64,000 nt of DNA, taken from positions 434,001 through 498,000 of the forward strand of contig CP102255.1 of NCBI GenBank assembly GCA_025146135.1, in the 5' to 3' direction. The position numbers and the translations under genes were made by a program. The DNA is from Anaerotruncus colihominis (GTDB lineage: Bacteria > Bacillota > Clostridia > Oscillospirales > Ruminococcaceae). Under the pieces are notes generated by a model. That model searched no databases. It was not told the origin of the DNA and saw only the letters and a list, made by a program, of their open reading frames with translations. Each line of letters opens with the position of its first letter. Position 1 is the first letter of the stretch. Below are positions 42,381 through 50,839 of this stretch, one piece after another.

Positions 42381-42410
42381 AAAAAACGGCCGCCGCGTAT
42401 GCGGCGGCCC
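42381..42410 (-). terminator. Terminator after ftsK
   Basis: GGCCGCCGC/GCGGCGGCC stem with a 4-base loop followed by TTTTTT on the minus strand, 20 bases after the ftsK stop and only 4 bases before the AAGGAGG of the YgiQ gene. Partial readthrough would set YgiQ expression. Confidence 0.85.
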
Positions 42411-42429
42411 TGCCTGTATATGGTCGGAA

Positions 42430-45123
42430 TTATTCCTGGCGGTTCAGCTTCATTTCAGCCCAGCGTTCCGGAGAAATAAGCACCTGACGCGGCTTGCTGC
42501 CCTCGAACGGGCCGACGATGCCGCGCGATTCCATCTCGTCGACAATCCGCGCGGCGCGCGCATAGCCGAGCTTGAGACGCCGCTGCAAAAGCGAAGTCGA
42601 CGCCATGCCGGCTTCCACGACGCATTCAATCGCGGGCATGAGCATTTCATCCTCGCCGCTGTCGGCATCCGCGTTTTCAGAGGCCGCGCCGCCACCCTTG
42701 GAGCCTTTTCCAGCGACAACATGGCTGTCGATTTCCTGCACGATTGATTCGTCATATGCGGCGGACGAATCGTTCTTGATAAACGATACGACGCTTTCAA
42801 TCTCCTCGTCGGTGACAAAGCAGCCCTGCACGCGGATCGGTTTGGGAGCGCCGACCGGGCTGAACAGCATATCGCCCCGGCCAAGCAGCTTTTCCGCGCC
42901 GCCCATATCGAGAATGGTGCGCGAGTCGACCTGCGAGGACACGGCAAAGGCGATGCGGGAAGGGATATTTGCCTTGATGACGCCGGTGATGACGTCGACG
43001 GAGGGGCGCTGCGTCGCGATAATCAGATGCATACCGGCTGCGCGCGCCATCTGCGCCAGACGGCAGATATAATCCTCAATTTCGTTCGGCGCAGCCATCA
43101 TCAAATCGGCCAACTCGTCGATGATGATGACGACCTGCGGCATTTTTTCCATACCTTCAGTACGTTCGGCAAGGTGGTTAAACGATTTCAAGTCGCGCAC
43201 GGAGTTATCGGCAAACAGCTTATAACGCTTGAGCATCTCGGTAACAGCCCATGACAGCGCGCCGGCGGCTTTTTTCGGATCGGTCACAACCGGAACGAGC
43301 AATTGCGGGATGCCGTTATAAACGCCAAGCTCGACGACTTTTGGATCGATCATCAGAAAACGGACCTCGTCCGGCGTCGAATTAAAGAGCAGGGAAATAA
43401 TGATGGAATTGATGCACACCGATTTTCCGGAGCCGGTCGAGCCGGCGATCAGCAGGTGCGGCATTTTTCCGATGTCGGCAACCGTGACATTGCCTGCGAT
43501 ATCGCGTCCGAGTGCAACAGACAGCTTGCTTTTCGCTTCGTAAAATTCGCGCGCTTCAAGGATTTCACGGATGGAAACGGCGCTCACGACCTTATTGGGC
43601 ACCTCGATGCCGACGGCGGCCTTATTGGGAATCGGCGCTTCGATGCGCACGCCCGCCGAGGCGAGGTTGAGGGCGATGTCGTCGGCAAGCCCGGTAATCC
43701 GGCTGATTTTGACTCCGGCCGACGGCTGAAGCTCATACCGTGTGACCGCCGGGCCGCGTGAGATATCGACGATGCGCGTCTGCACGCCAAATGACGCGAG
43801 CGTGTCGACGAGACGCTGCGCATTCGCCTTCATCTCCTCTGTGACATCCGATTCGCTTGTACGGCGCGCCTCATGAAGCAGGGAGAGCGGCGGCTTGCGA
43901 TAGGCCGGCGGTACGGGCTGCGGCTCCGGTTCGGCGGGAGGGTCCGGGACATGCGCCTGTTCCTGCCCCGGCTCGTCCCATAGAGCAGCATCCGGGGCCG
44001 GCTCCTCAGGCATGACGTCAGGTTTATCCGGTGGATCGTCGAGAATCGGCGGCAGATTGATGACCGTACCGGACACGGCGCCGCTGTGCGGCTCCTTTGG
44101 CATGGTGAAGCTGTCGAAGGAGGGCGTTTCTTCAGCGGAGAAGGAAAAACGCCCCGTATCGGTCGCAGCCTTTGTCACAAGCTCGTCGATCGACGGCTCA
44201 GGAGCGGCGACAAACTGCATCGCCTCGTCGGCCGGCATCAGGGAGAATCCGGATTCCCGTGCCGGGTCGAACGGCTCGTCAAGCGGGATATCAATCGACG
44301 GCTTTGGATGGTGCGGAGCATCCGCACGCGCCGCCGCTGCCGGAGCCTGCGGCTCCGAGTCCGCCTCGGCGGACGGCTCCGGCGTGGCCGGAGCCAGCGC
44401 GGCGCCCGTGCGGTCTTCGCCCTCAAGCGGAATATCGATGCGCGCCGGCCTGCGCTGGCGCGCAGGCTTTGGCGGCGCGGCCGCGCGGGCGGCGCGCCGC
44501 TGCTCCTGGCGCTCCATCTGGTCGGCGTACGTCTCGCCGATCTTCTGCACGGGCTTATGCGCCGCCTGGACGATGCCGATCAGCGTGCCGCCGGTCGTCA
44601 GCATCAGGAACACGAAGATCAGAAGCACGATGATAATACCCGCGCCGAGCTTGCCGCAGAACTTGAGCAGTGGCACGCCAACCAGCGCTCCGACCAGGCC
44701 GCCGCTTTTGACGTCGATGCCCGCCACAATACATTCAACAAGCATTTCAAGGATGTTTTCATCAGCGGACTGCGGCATACCCATCACAAAGATTTGAAGC
44801 GACGCGCAGAAAAAAAGAATTAAAAATCCGCCCATCCAGGCGCGTCCCTTGACAGGCTTGTCCATCGTAAGCAATGCCGCTATGTAGATCAGCAGGACGC
44901 ACACAAAGATCGCGCCCCAGCCGAACAGACCAAACAGGGCGTTGTGAAGCCAATTCCAGGCGCTTGCGCCAGAAACGAGCGTCAGCGCGCCGACCAGCAC
45001 GCCGACTGCAAACAGGATTACAGCCTGCATCTGGCGTTTGGCGCGCTTTTGAGCGGCATTGCGCTTGCGCGCAGCGGCGCTGCCGCCTTTGCCGCGCGAA
45101 CCTGATTTTGGTTTTGCTGCCAT
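42430..45123 (-). CDS. ftsK: DNA translocase FtsK/SpoIIIE
   Basis: An 897-residue translocase. The N-terminus has a basic stretch and four membrane spans (residues about 30-185), followed by a long Pro/Ala/Glu-rich linker (about 190-440). The motor has Walker A ([13 protein letters not shown]567) and the conserved [14 protein letters not shown]alker B, and the C-terminal gamma winged helix (about 830-897) recognises DNA polarity motifs. It moves chromosomes across the division or sporulation septum. The ATG at 45123 has GAGGAGG upstream; the frame is open 19 codons further without a better site. Confidence 0.95.
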   Translation of the reverse strand: MAAKPKSGSRGKGGSAAARKRNAAQKRAKRQMQAVILFAVGVLVGALTLVSGASAWNWLHNALFGLFGWGAIFVCVLLIYIAALLTMDKPVKGRAWMGGFLILFFCASLQIFVMGMPQSADENILEMLVECIVAGIDVKSGGLVGALVGVPLLKFCGKLGAGIIIVLLIFVFLMLTTGGTLIGIVQAAHKPVQKIGETYADQMERQEQRRAARAAAPPKPARQRRPARIDIPLEGEDRTGAALAPATPEPSAEADSEPQAPAAAARADAPHHPKPSIDIPLDEPFDPARESGFSLMPADEAMQFVAAPEPSIDELVTKAATDTGRFSFSAEETPSFDSFTMPKEPHSGAVSGTVINLPPILDDPPDKPDVMPEEPAPDAALWDEPGQEQAHVPDPPAEPEPQPVPPAYRKPPLSLLHEARRTSESDVTEEMKANAQRLVDTLASFGVQTRIVDISRGPAVTRYELQPSAGVKISRITGLADDIALNLASAGVRIEAPIPNKAAVGIEVPNKVVSAVSIREILEAREFYEAKSKLSVALGRDIAGNVTVADIGKMPHLLIAGSTGSGKSVCINSIIISLLFNSTPDEVRFLMIDPKVVELGVYNGIPQLLVPVVTDPKKAAGALSWAVTEMLKRYKLFADNSVRDLKSFNHLAERTEGMEKMPQVVIIIDELADLMMAAPNEIEDYICRLAQMARAAGMHLIIATQRPSVDVITGVIKANIPSRIAFAVSSQVDSRTILDMGGAEKLLGRGDMLFSPVGAPKPIRVQGCFVTDEEIESVVSFIKNDSSAAYDESIVQEIDSHVVAGKGSKGGGAASENADADSGEDEMLMPAIECVVEAGMASTSLLQRRLKLGYARAARIVDEMESRGIVGPFEGSKPRQVLISPERWAEMKLNRQE

Positions 45124-45201
45124 GATAACCTCCTCAAAACACGGGCTGTTGGCAAGCTCAGGCGTTTTGCCGACAGCCAAAGGGTAGAAGCCGGTTTTGA
45201 C

Positions 45202-46074
45202 TCAGCCGATGAAAAACTGCTGAATCGCATGGCCGGTAAAATTGTCAATTGTTCCAATGATGAGTACAGCCGTGCCGAGCGCAAGCGTATACCAGCCGAA
45301 ATAACGCAGCTTATTGCCCTTGACGACCCATTGGACCAGTTTGATGGCCAGCACGCCGAATACCGCAGAGCTGATCAAGCCGGTCAGGATCACAGGCAGC
45401 GGGAGCGTCGTCCCTTCGGAAACGGCGTCGGGGATTTCGAGCACGATCGCGCCGAGCACGGCGGGAATACCGAGAATAAACGAATAAGACACAGCGAATT
45501 CACGGCGCAGTCCCCACAGCATACCGGTGCAGATGGTCGAGCCTGAACGCGAAATGCCCGGCATTGTCGCCACAACCTGGGCCACGCCAACAGCAACCGC
45601 ATCCTTCGCCTTCATATTGGAAGCATCCTTGCGTCCGCGGTCGTGACGCGAGGCCCAGGTCAGCAGGATGCCGGTGAACAGGAAACAGAGTCCCTCCACG
45701 GTGACGTCATTGTCTGTGGAAAACGCGGAGATGCGATCCTTGATGAGCACCATCAAAAACAATGGGCAGACAGACAACAGCAAAAACAGAAGCATACGCC
45801 GCTCGGGACGCATATCGCGTGTGGAGAAGCGGCGTGAAAAAAGATCGCCGATCAGAGAAAACGCTTCGGCGATCAGGCTGACGATCGTCCGCCAGAATAC
45901 GATACATACAGCGATCAGCGTACCGGCGTGCAGCAGGATGGAAAAGACAAAGCCTGTTTCGCTGTTGTTGCCGGTGAAATACTGAAACAGGGAGAGATGT
46001 CCTGAACTGGAAACAGGCAGAAATTCCGTCAGTCCCTGAATCAACCCCTGAAAAAACGCTTCAAAAACACTCAT
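45202..46074 (-). CDS. uppP: Undecaprenyl-diphosphatase UppP
   Basis: A 290-residue integral membrane phosphatase that recycles undecaprenyl pyrophosphate for peptidoglycan and glycan synthesis. It shows both family motifs: GLTEFLPVSSSGHL near the N-terminus and PGISRSGSTI with its catalytic Arg/Ser residues, plus several hydrophobic spans. It sits between ftsK and ylzJ, an unusual insertion in the tepA-ylzJ-ftsK neighbourhood known from Bacillus. Bacitracin resistance is a known side effect of this enzyme family. Confidence 0.95.
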   Translation of the reverse strand: MSVFEAFFQGLIQGLTEFLPVSSSGHLSLFQYFTGNNSETGFVFSILLHAGTLIAVCIVFWRTIVSLIAEAFSLIGDLFSRRFSTRDMRPERRMLLFLLLSVCPLFLMVLIKDRISAFSTDNDVTVEGLCFLFTGILLTWASRHDRGRKDASNMKAKDAVAVGVAQVVATMPGISRSGSTICTGMLWGLRREFAVSYSFILGIPAVLGAIVLEIPDAVSEGTTLPLPVILTGLISSAVFGVLAIKLVQWVVKGNKLRYFGWYTLALGTAVLIIGTIDNFTGHAIQQFFIG

Positions 46075-46113
46075 AATTGGACTCCTTATGTATGGGGCGC
46101 CGCGGGCGTCCCG

Positions 46114-46320
46114 TTATTCCTGTTTTGCAATACGCCCCCCGGGGGCATAGCGCGGATCAAGATACATTTTTGGATCGGTGGAGATCAGCCGCGAAATAGT
46201 AAATACTCCATTCATATTTACGCCCTGTATAAAATTGTTATGCATACGGCGACATTCGCCGCCCCGGGGCGCATCGCCGGGAAAGATCTGCTCGGGCGGA
46301 ATGATTGTATGCAGGATCAT
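46114..46320 (-). CDS. ylzJ: YlzJ-like protein
   Basis: A 68-residue protein of the YlzJ family: [16 protein letters not shown] at the N-terminus is the typical start, and the C-terminus contains a DPRYAPGG segment. In Bacillus ylzJ lies between tepA and spoIIIE, and the same order is kept here apart from uppP. Its role is unknown. The ATG overlaps the tepA stop by 4 bases. Confidence 0.8.
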   Translation of the reverse strand: MILHTIIPPEQIFPGDAPRGGECRRMHNNFIQGVNMNGVFTISRLISTDPKMYLDPRYAPGGRIAKQE

Positions 46321-47039
46321 TTGACATCACCCTCGATCATCTCATAAAGCGCCGCAATGACATCGGACACGCCGCCGAGCGAATCGATCAGCCCTTCGTC
46401 CACAGCCGCCTGGCCGTCAAGCACGGTGCCGACGTCCATGACCAGCTCATCCTTGTTCATCATGAGCTGGCGGAAGCGTTCGGGCGAAATACGCGAGTTA
46501 TCCGTTACAAATTTGACGATGCGCTCCTGCATCCGGTCAAAATAGGAGAGCGTCTGCGGCACGCCGAGCACAAGACCGTTCATACGCACTGGATGGACGG
46601 TCATCGTGGCGGACGGCACAATAAAGCTGCGCCGCGCCGATACGGCGAGCGGTACGCCGATGGAATGGCCGCCGCCGAGCACAAGCGAAACGGTCGGCTT
46701 GCGCATCCCGGAGAGCAGCTCCGCGATTGCAAGCCCCGCCTCGACATCGCCGCCGACAGTGTTGAGAATGACGACAAGCCCTTCAATTTCAGGGTCCTGC
46801 TCCACCGCGAGAAGCTGCGGGATCACATGCTCATATTTGGTCGTCTTGTTCTGTGCGGGTAAAATATAGTGCCCCTCGATCTGACCGATGATCGTCAGAC
46901 AATGGATCACATGCTTGCCCTTGCTGGCGGTGACGCCGCCGATCTGAATGATTTGATCGGTCTGCTCAGGCGAGCCGGTTTCAAACTCGTCAGGGGTGCC
47001 CTGAGGCGTATCCGGCTGGTTGTTATCAAGCTTTTTCAA
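46317..47039 (-). CDS. tepA: ClpP-class protease TepA
   Basis: A 240-residue ClpP-like serine protease of the TepA family. The catalytic Ser is in GGGHSIG and the His in [10 protein letters not shown]. The extended N-terminus (residues 1-50) is low-complexity and acidic. TepA was described as a factor that helps protein translocation and germination in Bacillus. The TTG start has AGGGAGTG upstream. The long leader before it (47040-47323) is described separately. Confidence 0.9.
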   Translation of the reverse strand: MKKLDNNQPDTPQGTPDEFETGSPEQTDQIIQIGGVTASKGKHVIHCLTIIGQIEGHYILPAQNKTTKYEHVIPQLLAVEQDPEIEGLVVILNTVGGDVEAGLAIAELLSGMRKPTVSLVLGGGHSIGVPLAVSARRSFIVPSATMTVHPVRMNGLVLGVPQTLSYFDRMQERIVKFVTDNSRISPERFRQLMMNKDELVMDVGTVLDGQAAVDEGLIDSLGGVSDVIAALYEMIEGDVK

Positions 47040-47323
47040 ATCGTTTCACTCCCTATCGAACTGGTAACGATTTTAGCATTGACAAATCTTCGCCCGTTAT
47101 GCCTTGCACAGAAAGAAGCGGCCCGCTGACGAAGCAGGCCGCCCGCGCCGCAATCCTGTCTGTATTTATAATAGCGCAGCGGCAATGAACCCGCATAATC
47201 TGGTTCAGGCTGTGGCGCAATATGCACAGTCCGCTGGTTTTTTAGTTTGCAGCCGCCGGGCGGCTGCAAACGGCTTTGCCGTTTGCCTGTGTATATTATA
47301 GCATCTTTGCCTTCGGCGGACAA
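47040..47323 (-). promoter_or_regulatory. Promoter and structured 5' leader of tepA
   Basis: On the minus strand TTGTCC (47318-47323) and TATAAT (47295-47300) are 17 bases apart. The transcript would then carry a leader of about 250 bases with a CAAACGGC/GCCGTTTG hairpin, a GCAGCCGCC/GGCGGCTGC hairpin, and TGAACC/GGGTTCA pairs before the tepA ribosome binding site. No known riboswitch or 6S RNA signature was recognised. A 95-codon open frame on the same strand over this region is not thought to be a gene. Confidence 0.55.
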
Positions 47324-47381
47324 GGGTCAATACGCACCGCCGGCGGCTGAAATCAGAACCGGCGCCCCGGCTTTGGCGACG

Positions 47382-48239
47382 TCAGTGCGCCTGCACGGCG
47401 CGCGCAATGGCGGCAAACTGCTCCATGGAGAGCTGTTCGGCACGCGCGCCGGACGGCACGCCGGCGCGCGCGAGCAGCGCGGACGTATTGCCTTTGGACA
47501 GGCCAAGGCCGCTTGAAAGGCAGTTGAGCAGCGTTTTGCGGCGCATGGAAAAGGCAGCGCGCACCACTTTGAAAAAAACGGCGGGTTCGCCCGCGTCGAC
47601 AGCCGGCGCGCTGCGGATATCCAGGCGGATCACAGCAGAATCGACATCCGGAGAGGGAAGAAACGAACCGCGTGAAACTGCAAAAAGCATATGCGGCTCG
47701 CTGAAGTAGCGCACCGCTATGGACACAGCGCCCACGCCGCGCGTGCCGGGCTGCGCGCAAAGGCGCTGCGCGGCTTCTTTTTGGACCATAACCGTGACCG
47801 ATTGGACGGGAAGACGCTGTTCAAGCAGCGCCATGACGACCGGCGATGTGATGTAATACGGCAGGTTCGCGCAGACGACGATATCCAGCCCGGCAAACTG
47901 TTCAGCGATCAACGCATGCAGATCCACCTGCAAAACGTCGGCGTTGATAATCTTTATATTGTCAAAACCGGCGAGCGTTTCCGCAAGGACCGGGAGAAGG
48001 CGCGCGTCAATTTCCACGCAGACGACACGGTCGGCGCGGCGCGCAAGCTCGGCGGTCAGCACGCCGACGCCCGCGCCGATCTCCAGCACGCCGACGCCTG
48101 GCCGTGCGCCGCCTTGCTCGGCCATGCGCGGGCAGACGGTTGGATTGATCAGAAAATTTTGCCCAAGAGCCTTGGAAAATGTAAATCCATGCCGCCCGAG
48201 CACATCGCGGATCACGCCGATATTGGTCAGGTTGTCCAT
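47382..48239 (-). CDS. rsmA: 16S rRNA dimethyladenosine transferase
   Basis: A 285-residue methyltransferase of the KsgA/RsmA family. SAM binding is at LEIGAGVGVLT, the catalytic NLPYYITSP motif is intact, and the C-terminal RNA-binding part ends with AAFSMRRKTLLNCLS. It dimethylates two adenines in the 16S 3' end helix. The ATG at 48239 has AAAGGGG in front; the frame continues 18 codons upstream without a ribosome binding site. Confidence 0.95.
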   Translation of the reverse strand: MDNLTNIGVIRDVLGRHGFTFSKALGQNFLINPTVCPRMAEQGGARPGVGVLEIGAGVGVLTAELARRADRVVCVEIDARLLPVLAETLAGFDNIKIINADVLQVDLHALIAEQFAGLDIVVCANLPYYITSPVVMALLEQRLPVQSVTVMVQKEAAQRLCAQPGTRGVGAVSIAVRYFSEPHMLFAVSRGSFLPSPDVDSAVIRLDIRSAPAVDAGEPAVFFKVVRAAFSMRRKTLLNCLSSGLGLSKGNTSALLARAGVPSGARAEQLSMEQFAAIARAVQAH

Positions 48240-48359
48240 CGCGTCGGTCCCCTTTCTACATGAGACGCCGTAAAAAACAGTTGCGCCATACATGAAAACA
48301 GCGTAAAATAGGAAAAACAGTAAAAGATCATTTGTTTATTATAAAGGATGTGGAGAAAG

Positions 48360-48851
48360 ATGACAAGACGGGATAAAATCAATTATTACCTCGATATTGC
48401 TGAAACCGTCGCGGAGCGGGGGACCTGCCTGCGCCGAAATTTCGGCGCGATTATTGTCAACAACGATCAGATTGTTTCAACCGGCTACGTCGGAGCGCCG
48501 CGCGGCCGCGAGAATTGCTCCGATCTGGGCTATTGCACGCGCGAGCGGCTCAAGGTCCCGCGCGGGGAGCGGTATGAGCTGTGCCGTTCCGTGCACGCTG
48601 AAATGAACGCGATCATCCATGCCGCGCGCAGCGAGATGCTCGGCGCGACCCTTTATCTCGTTGGACGCGAGGTTTCAGACGGAAGCTATGTGAAAAATGC
48701 CTGCCCCTGCTCCATGTGCACACGCCTGATTATCAACGCCGGAATAGCGACGGTGATTGTGCGCGACGACAAGGATCATTACAGGGTCCTGGATGTTTCG
48801 TCGGAATGGATTGAGAACGACGAATCGCTGCACGGCATGTCCAATTATTGA
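48360..48851 (+). CDS. dCMP deaminase family protein
   Basis: A 163-residue zinc-dependent deaminase with HAEMNAI (His and catalytic Glu) and PCSMC (two Cys) motifs, converting dCMP to dUMP for dTTP synthesis. A long N-terminal insertion (GYVGAPRGRENCSDLGYCTR) carries extra Cys typical of Firmicute members. The start is the ATG at 48360 with GGAG 5 bases upstream; the frame is open 4 codons further. It is the last intact host gene before the glycan island. Confidence 0.9.
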   Translation: MTRRDKINYYLDIAETVAERGTCLRRNFGAIIVNNDQIVSTGYVGAPRGRENCSDLGYCTRERLKVPRGERYELCRSVHAEMNAIIHAARSEMLGATLYLVGREVSDGSYVKNACPCSMCTRLIINAGIATVIVRDDKDHYRVLDVSSEWIENDESLHGMSNY

Positions 48852-48860
48852 GGGACACGA

Positions 48861-49022
48861 ATGGAAAAAAAACAGAAAACACCCCGGATCGCTCCAACGG
48901 CGCATGTCGCGCCGGGCGCGGTCGTTTTGGGGGATGTGGCGCTTGGGGAACAGGCGTCCGTTTGGTATAATGCCGTTGAAGCCGGCGGCCCCGCACGCGC
49001 GCCGCTCTCTTGCTCAGGATGA
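48861..49022 (+). pseudogene. 5' remnant of a gamma carbonic anhydrase-family gene
   Basis: After the deaminase stop (9 bases) an ATG opens 53 codons. The first 39 (PRIAPTAHVAPGAVVLGDVA through ASVWYNAV) match the start of the hexapeptide-repeat gamma carbonic anhydrase family, which normally continues with LRGDxxxIxIG and has about 170 residues. Here the sequence departs after position 48977 and stops at 49020-49022. The rest of the gene is absent from the window, so the gene was probably cut by the arrival of the glycan island. Confidence 0.75.
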
Positions 49023-49209
49023 GATTACAGTCAAAGCCCGCTGCGCCGGGCATGATACTAGGCTTTGCAAATTGGATTTGGATAATTTATTGTATCATGA
49101 AAATCTTTCCTTAATATAAAACCGAATATCTGATAAAAATATCAGGGTGGTGTTTTATTAATTTTTCCGGCTGATTTGTGATATGGAATTCTGGCAATAG
49201 CCATAATTC
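49023..49209. other. Intergenic stretch at the island boundary
   Basis: No gene was seen. It holds a GCCCG/CGGGC pair near 49037 and a CTGATA/TATCAG hairpin (49130-49145). Composition shifts from GC-rich to AT-rich within it. Confidence 0.5.
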
Positions 49210-49238
49210 TTGACTTTTCCACATATATACCATATAAT
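49210..49238 (+). promoter_or_regulatory. Promoter at the head of the TnpB/glycan operon
   Basis: TTGACT (49210-49215), a 17-base spacer and TATAAT (49233-49238) form a near-consensus promoter. No other comparably strong promoter was noticed between here and the sugar transferase gene, so it may serve the RNA, the TnpB-like gene and the glycan genes. Confidence 0.8.
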
Positions 49239-49252
49239 CGAATTGTTAAATT

Positions 49253-49304
49253 AGCAAAAAGGGGTACCCCTTTTTGCTATCATCTGCACATGCAGATGAT
49301 AGCA
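49253..49304 (+). repeat. Two overlapping perfect palindromes in the operon leader
   Basis: The first is a 26-base perfect palindrome AGCAAAAAGGGG and its complement (49253-49278), with a GGGGTACCCC core ending in TTTTTGCT. The second (49275-49304) pairs TGCTATCATCTGCA with TGCAGATGATAGCA around CA. They share TGCT, so the two stems exclude each other at their edge. The first resembles an intrinsic terminator, the second could act as antiterminator, or they could be transposon-end structures left from an IS605-type element. Confidence 0.75.
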
Positions 49305-49310
49305 ATCTGT

Positions 49311-49450
49311 ACTGTCGGACCCCCAAAGGCGATTTAATCAATAAATCCGAAATGGAAACATTTTGGTCCGATGGAGGCCCATGATCGCCGAAGGGCATGG
49401 CCGCCACCGGGGGTACGGCACCGCCCTCGCGACTTCTCGCAGAATGTGAG
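49311..49450 (+). ncRNA. Structured RNA segment upstream of the TnpB-like gene (putative guide scaffold)
   Basis: This non-coding stretch is GC-rich compared with its flanks and packed with pairings: TCGGACC/GGTCCGA (49315-49321 with 49365-49371); inside it GATTTA/TAAATC (49331-49347) and AAATG-GAAA-CATTT (49350-49363). GGCGAT (49328-49333) can pair with ATCGCC (49384-49389) outside that stem, giving a pseudoknot. CCATG/CATGG, GCGA-CTTC-TCGC (49429-49440) and CTCGCA-GAA-TGTGAG (49436-49450) follow; the last two overlap and are alternatives. The bases after 49450 have little structure, as expected for a guide. Structure by eye only. Confidence 0.5.
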
Positions 49451-49551
49451 ATCCATGAAGTTTATCGTATTTTGCAGGAATCGGAAAAGTCATCAAAACT
49501 GATGAATGGTGTCGGGAGTTATCACAATTAATTGGGAGGTTTCAACGGAGT

Positions 49552-50832
49552 ATGGCAGCTTGGTCCACAACCACATATTGTCTCAAGCTCCACTGCAAAC
49601 GCCGGGACTGGATTTTAAAAACGCAGGCGCTTTATAATGATGTGCTTTCGTTTTACAGCCGGCTTTTGCTCAACGACGTATCGCTGCTGGAGCTGGATAA
49701 TATGAAGCTGCTGAGAAAGTTGGAGCAGATGACAATTGCCGGACGGGACAAAAAGCAGCCGGAAGTCGAACTGCCGTTTCCAAAATTACCGCTGTATTTC
49801 CGCCGTGCTGCAATCAATGCGGCAATTGGCATGATTCGTTCCTATACCGGCAGGCTGCGCGGATGGGAAAAAGCCCGGGAAGATGCGCGGAAGAAAGGCC
49901 TTATCTGGAACAGAAAACCTCCCGCCGCCCCATCGCATTTCCATGCATCCACAGTTTTATATAAGGGGATGTATAAGCAGTTTGGCCAAGGACGTATCCT
50001 CATAAAGCTTTGGACCGGAGGCTCTTGGTCATGGGTTGGACATGCCTACAGCGGACGCAGCATCCCGCCGAATGCGCGCACATTGTCGCCGTCAATTGTT
50101 GCGCGCGGAAAACTAATATTTCTGCATGTACCCGTGTCCTGCCCTGTTGAGGATATACGAAGTGTGCGGGAACGGAATGCGGCTGGCGAGCCGTTCTGCG
50201 GCGTCAGCTTTTCGGCGTCGGATGTGATGGCGGCATGTGTAGTGTTCAGCGGCGACGGTCGTGCGAACGCCTCGTATTTTGTGCGGGGAGGCAAAGCTTT
50301 TGCGCACCGTAGGAAGCGACTGCTGAACATGGTTAAAAAAAGAAGAGGACAAACCGGCGGCAAATTGGTTGCCGGAGAAAACGCAAGACTCTGGAGAAAA
50401 TACCGCAATCTCAGAATGGCTTATGCGCATTTAGTAAGCCGCAGGATACTGGATTTCTGCATAAGGCATAAAGTAAAGACGATTGTCATTGCCCAGTACA
50501 GTTATGATGAGCAAAAGAAGCGATACTATGGCCGCGGCATAGCTGCGTTTCCGGGAAAACAGGTTTCAGCATATCTCAAATATAAAGCGTGGCGTGCGGG
50601 GATTATTGTGACCTCAGTCGCCCCTGAGTTTACTGCGTCAAAATGCAGCGCGTGCGGCGCGCCGGTAAAACGCTATAACGAGCATCATCAGGCTTCGGCG
50701 AATTATTTTGGCGGAAGACTTTTTATCTGCCCAAATGGACACAGAGGAAATGCATCGTATAACGCTGCTGTAAATATCGGGAAAGCATTCATTCGAAAAT
50801 TCACAAATATACAGGAAGAAAAAGCAGGTTGA
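49552..50832 (+). CDS. Nuclease-dead TnpB-family protein (TldR-like candidate)
   Basis: A 426-residue protein of the IS605 OrfB/TnpB type. The family core is clear: LPFPKLPLYFRRAAINAAIG, FHASTVLYKGMYKQF, LWRKYRNLRMAYAHLVSRRI, a zinc finger C365/C368/C393/H397 (KCSACG and CPNGH) and the NAAVNIGKAF ending. All three RuvC acids are changed: first motif GVSFSASD (S219 for Asp), second IVIAQYS (A314 for Glu), third GNASYNAA (S402 for Asp). RNA and DNA binding features look intact, so it should bind but not cut. The frame is uninterrupted. GGGAGG precedes the ATG. The sugar transferase gene starts 7 bases after the stop. Confidence 0.85.
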   Translation: MAAWSTTTYCLKLHCKRRDWILKTQALYNDVLSFYSRLLLNDVSLLELDNMKLLRKLEQMTIAGRDKKQPEVELPFPKLPLYFRRAAINAAIGMIRSYTGRLRGWEKAREDARKKGLIWNRKPPAAPSHFHASTVLYKGMYKQFGQGRILIKLWTGGSWSWVGHAYSGRSIPPNARTLSPSIVARGKLIFLHVPVSCPVEDIRSVRERNAAGEPFCGVSFSASDVMAACVVFSGDGRANASYFVRGGKAFAHRRKRLLNMVKKRRGQTGGKLVAGENARLWRKYRNLRMAYAHLVSRRILDFCIRHKVKTIVIAQYSYDEQKKRYYGRGIAAFPGKQVSAYLKYKAWRAGIIVTSVAPEFTASKCSACGAPVKRYNEHHQASANYFGGRLFICPNGHRGNASYNAAVNIGKAFIRKFTNIQEEKAG

Positions 50833-50839
50833 TTGCGTA

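Noticed and set aside
47036..47323. 95-codon minus-strand frame over the tepA leader
   Set aside because: It lies across the promoter and hairpins and overlaps the tepA start; composition is not protein-like.
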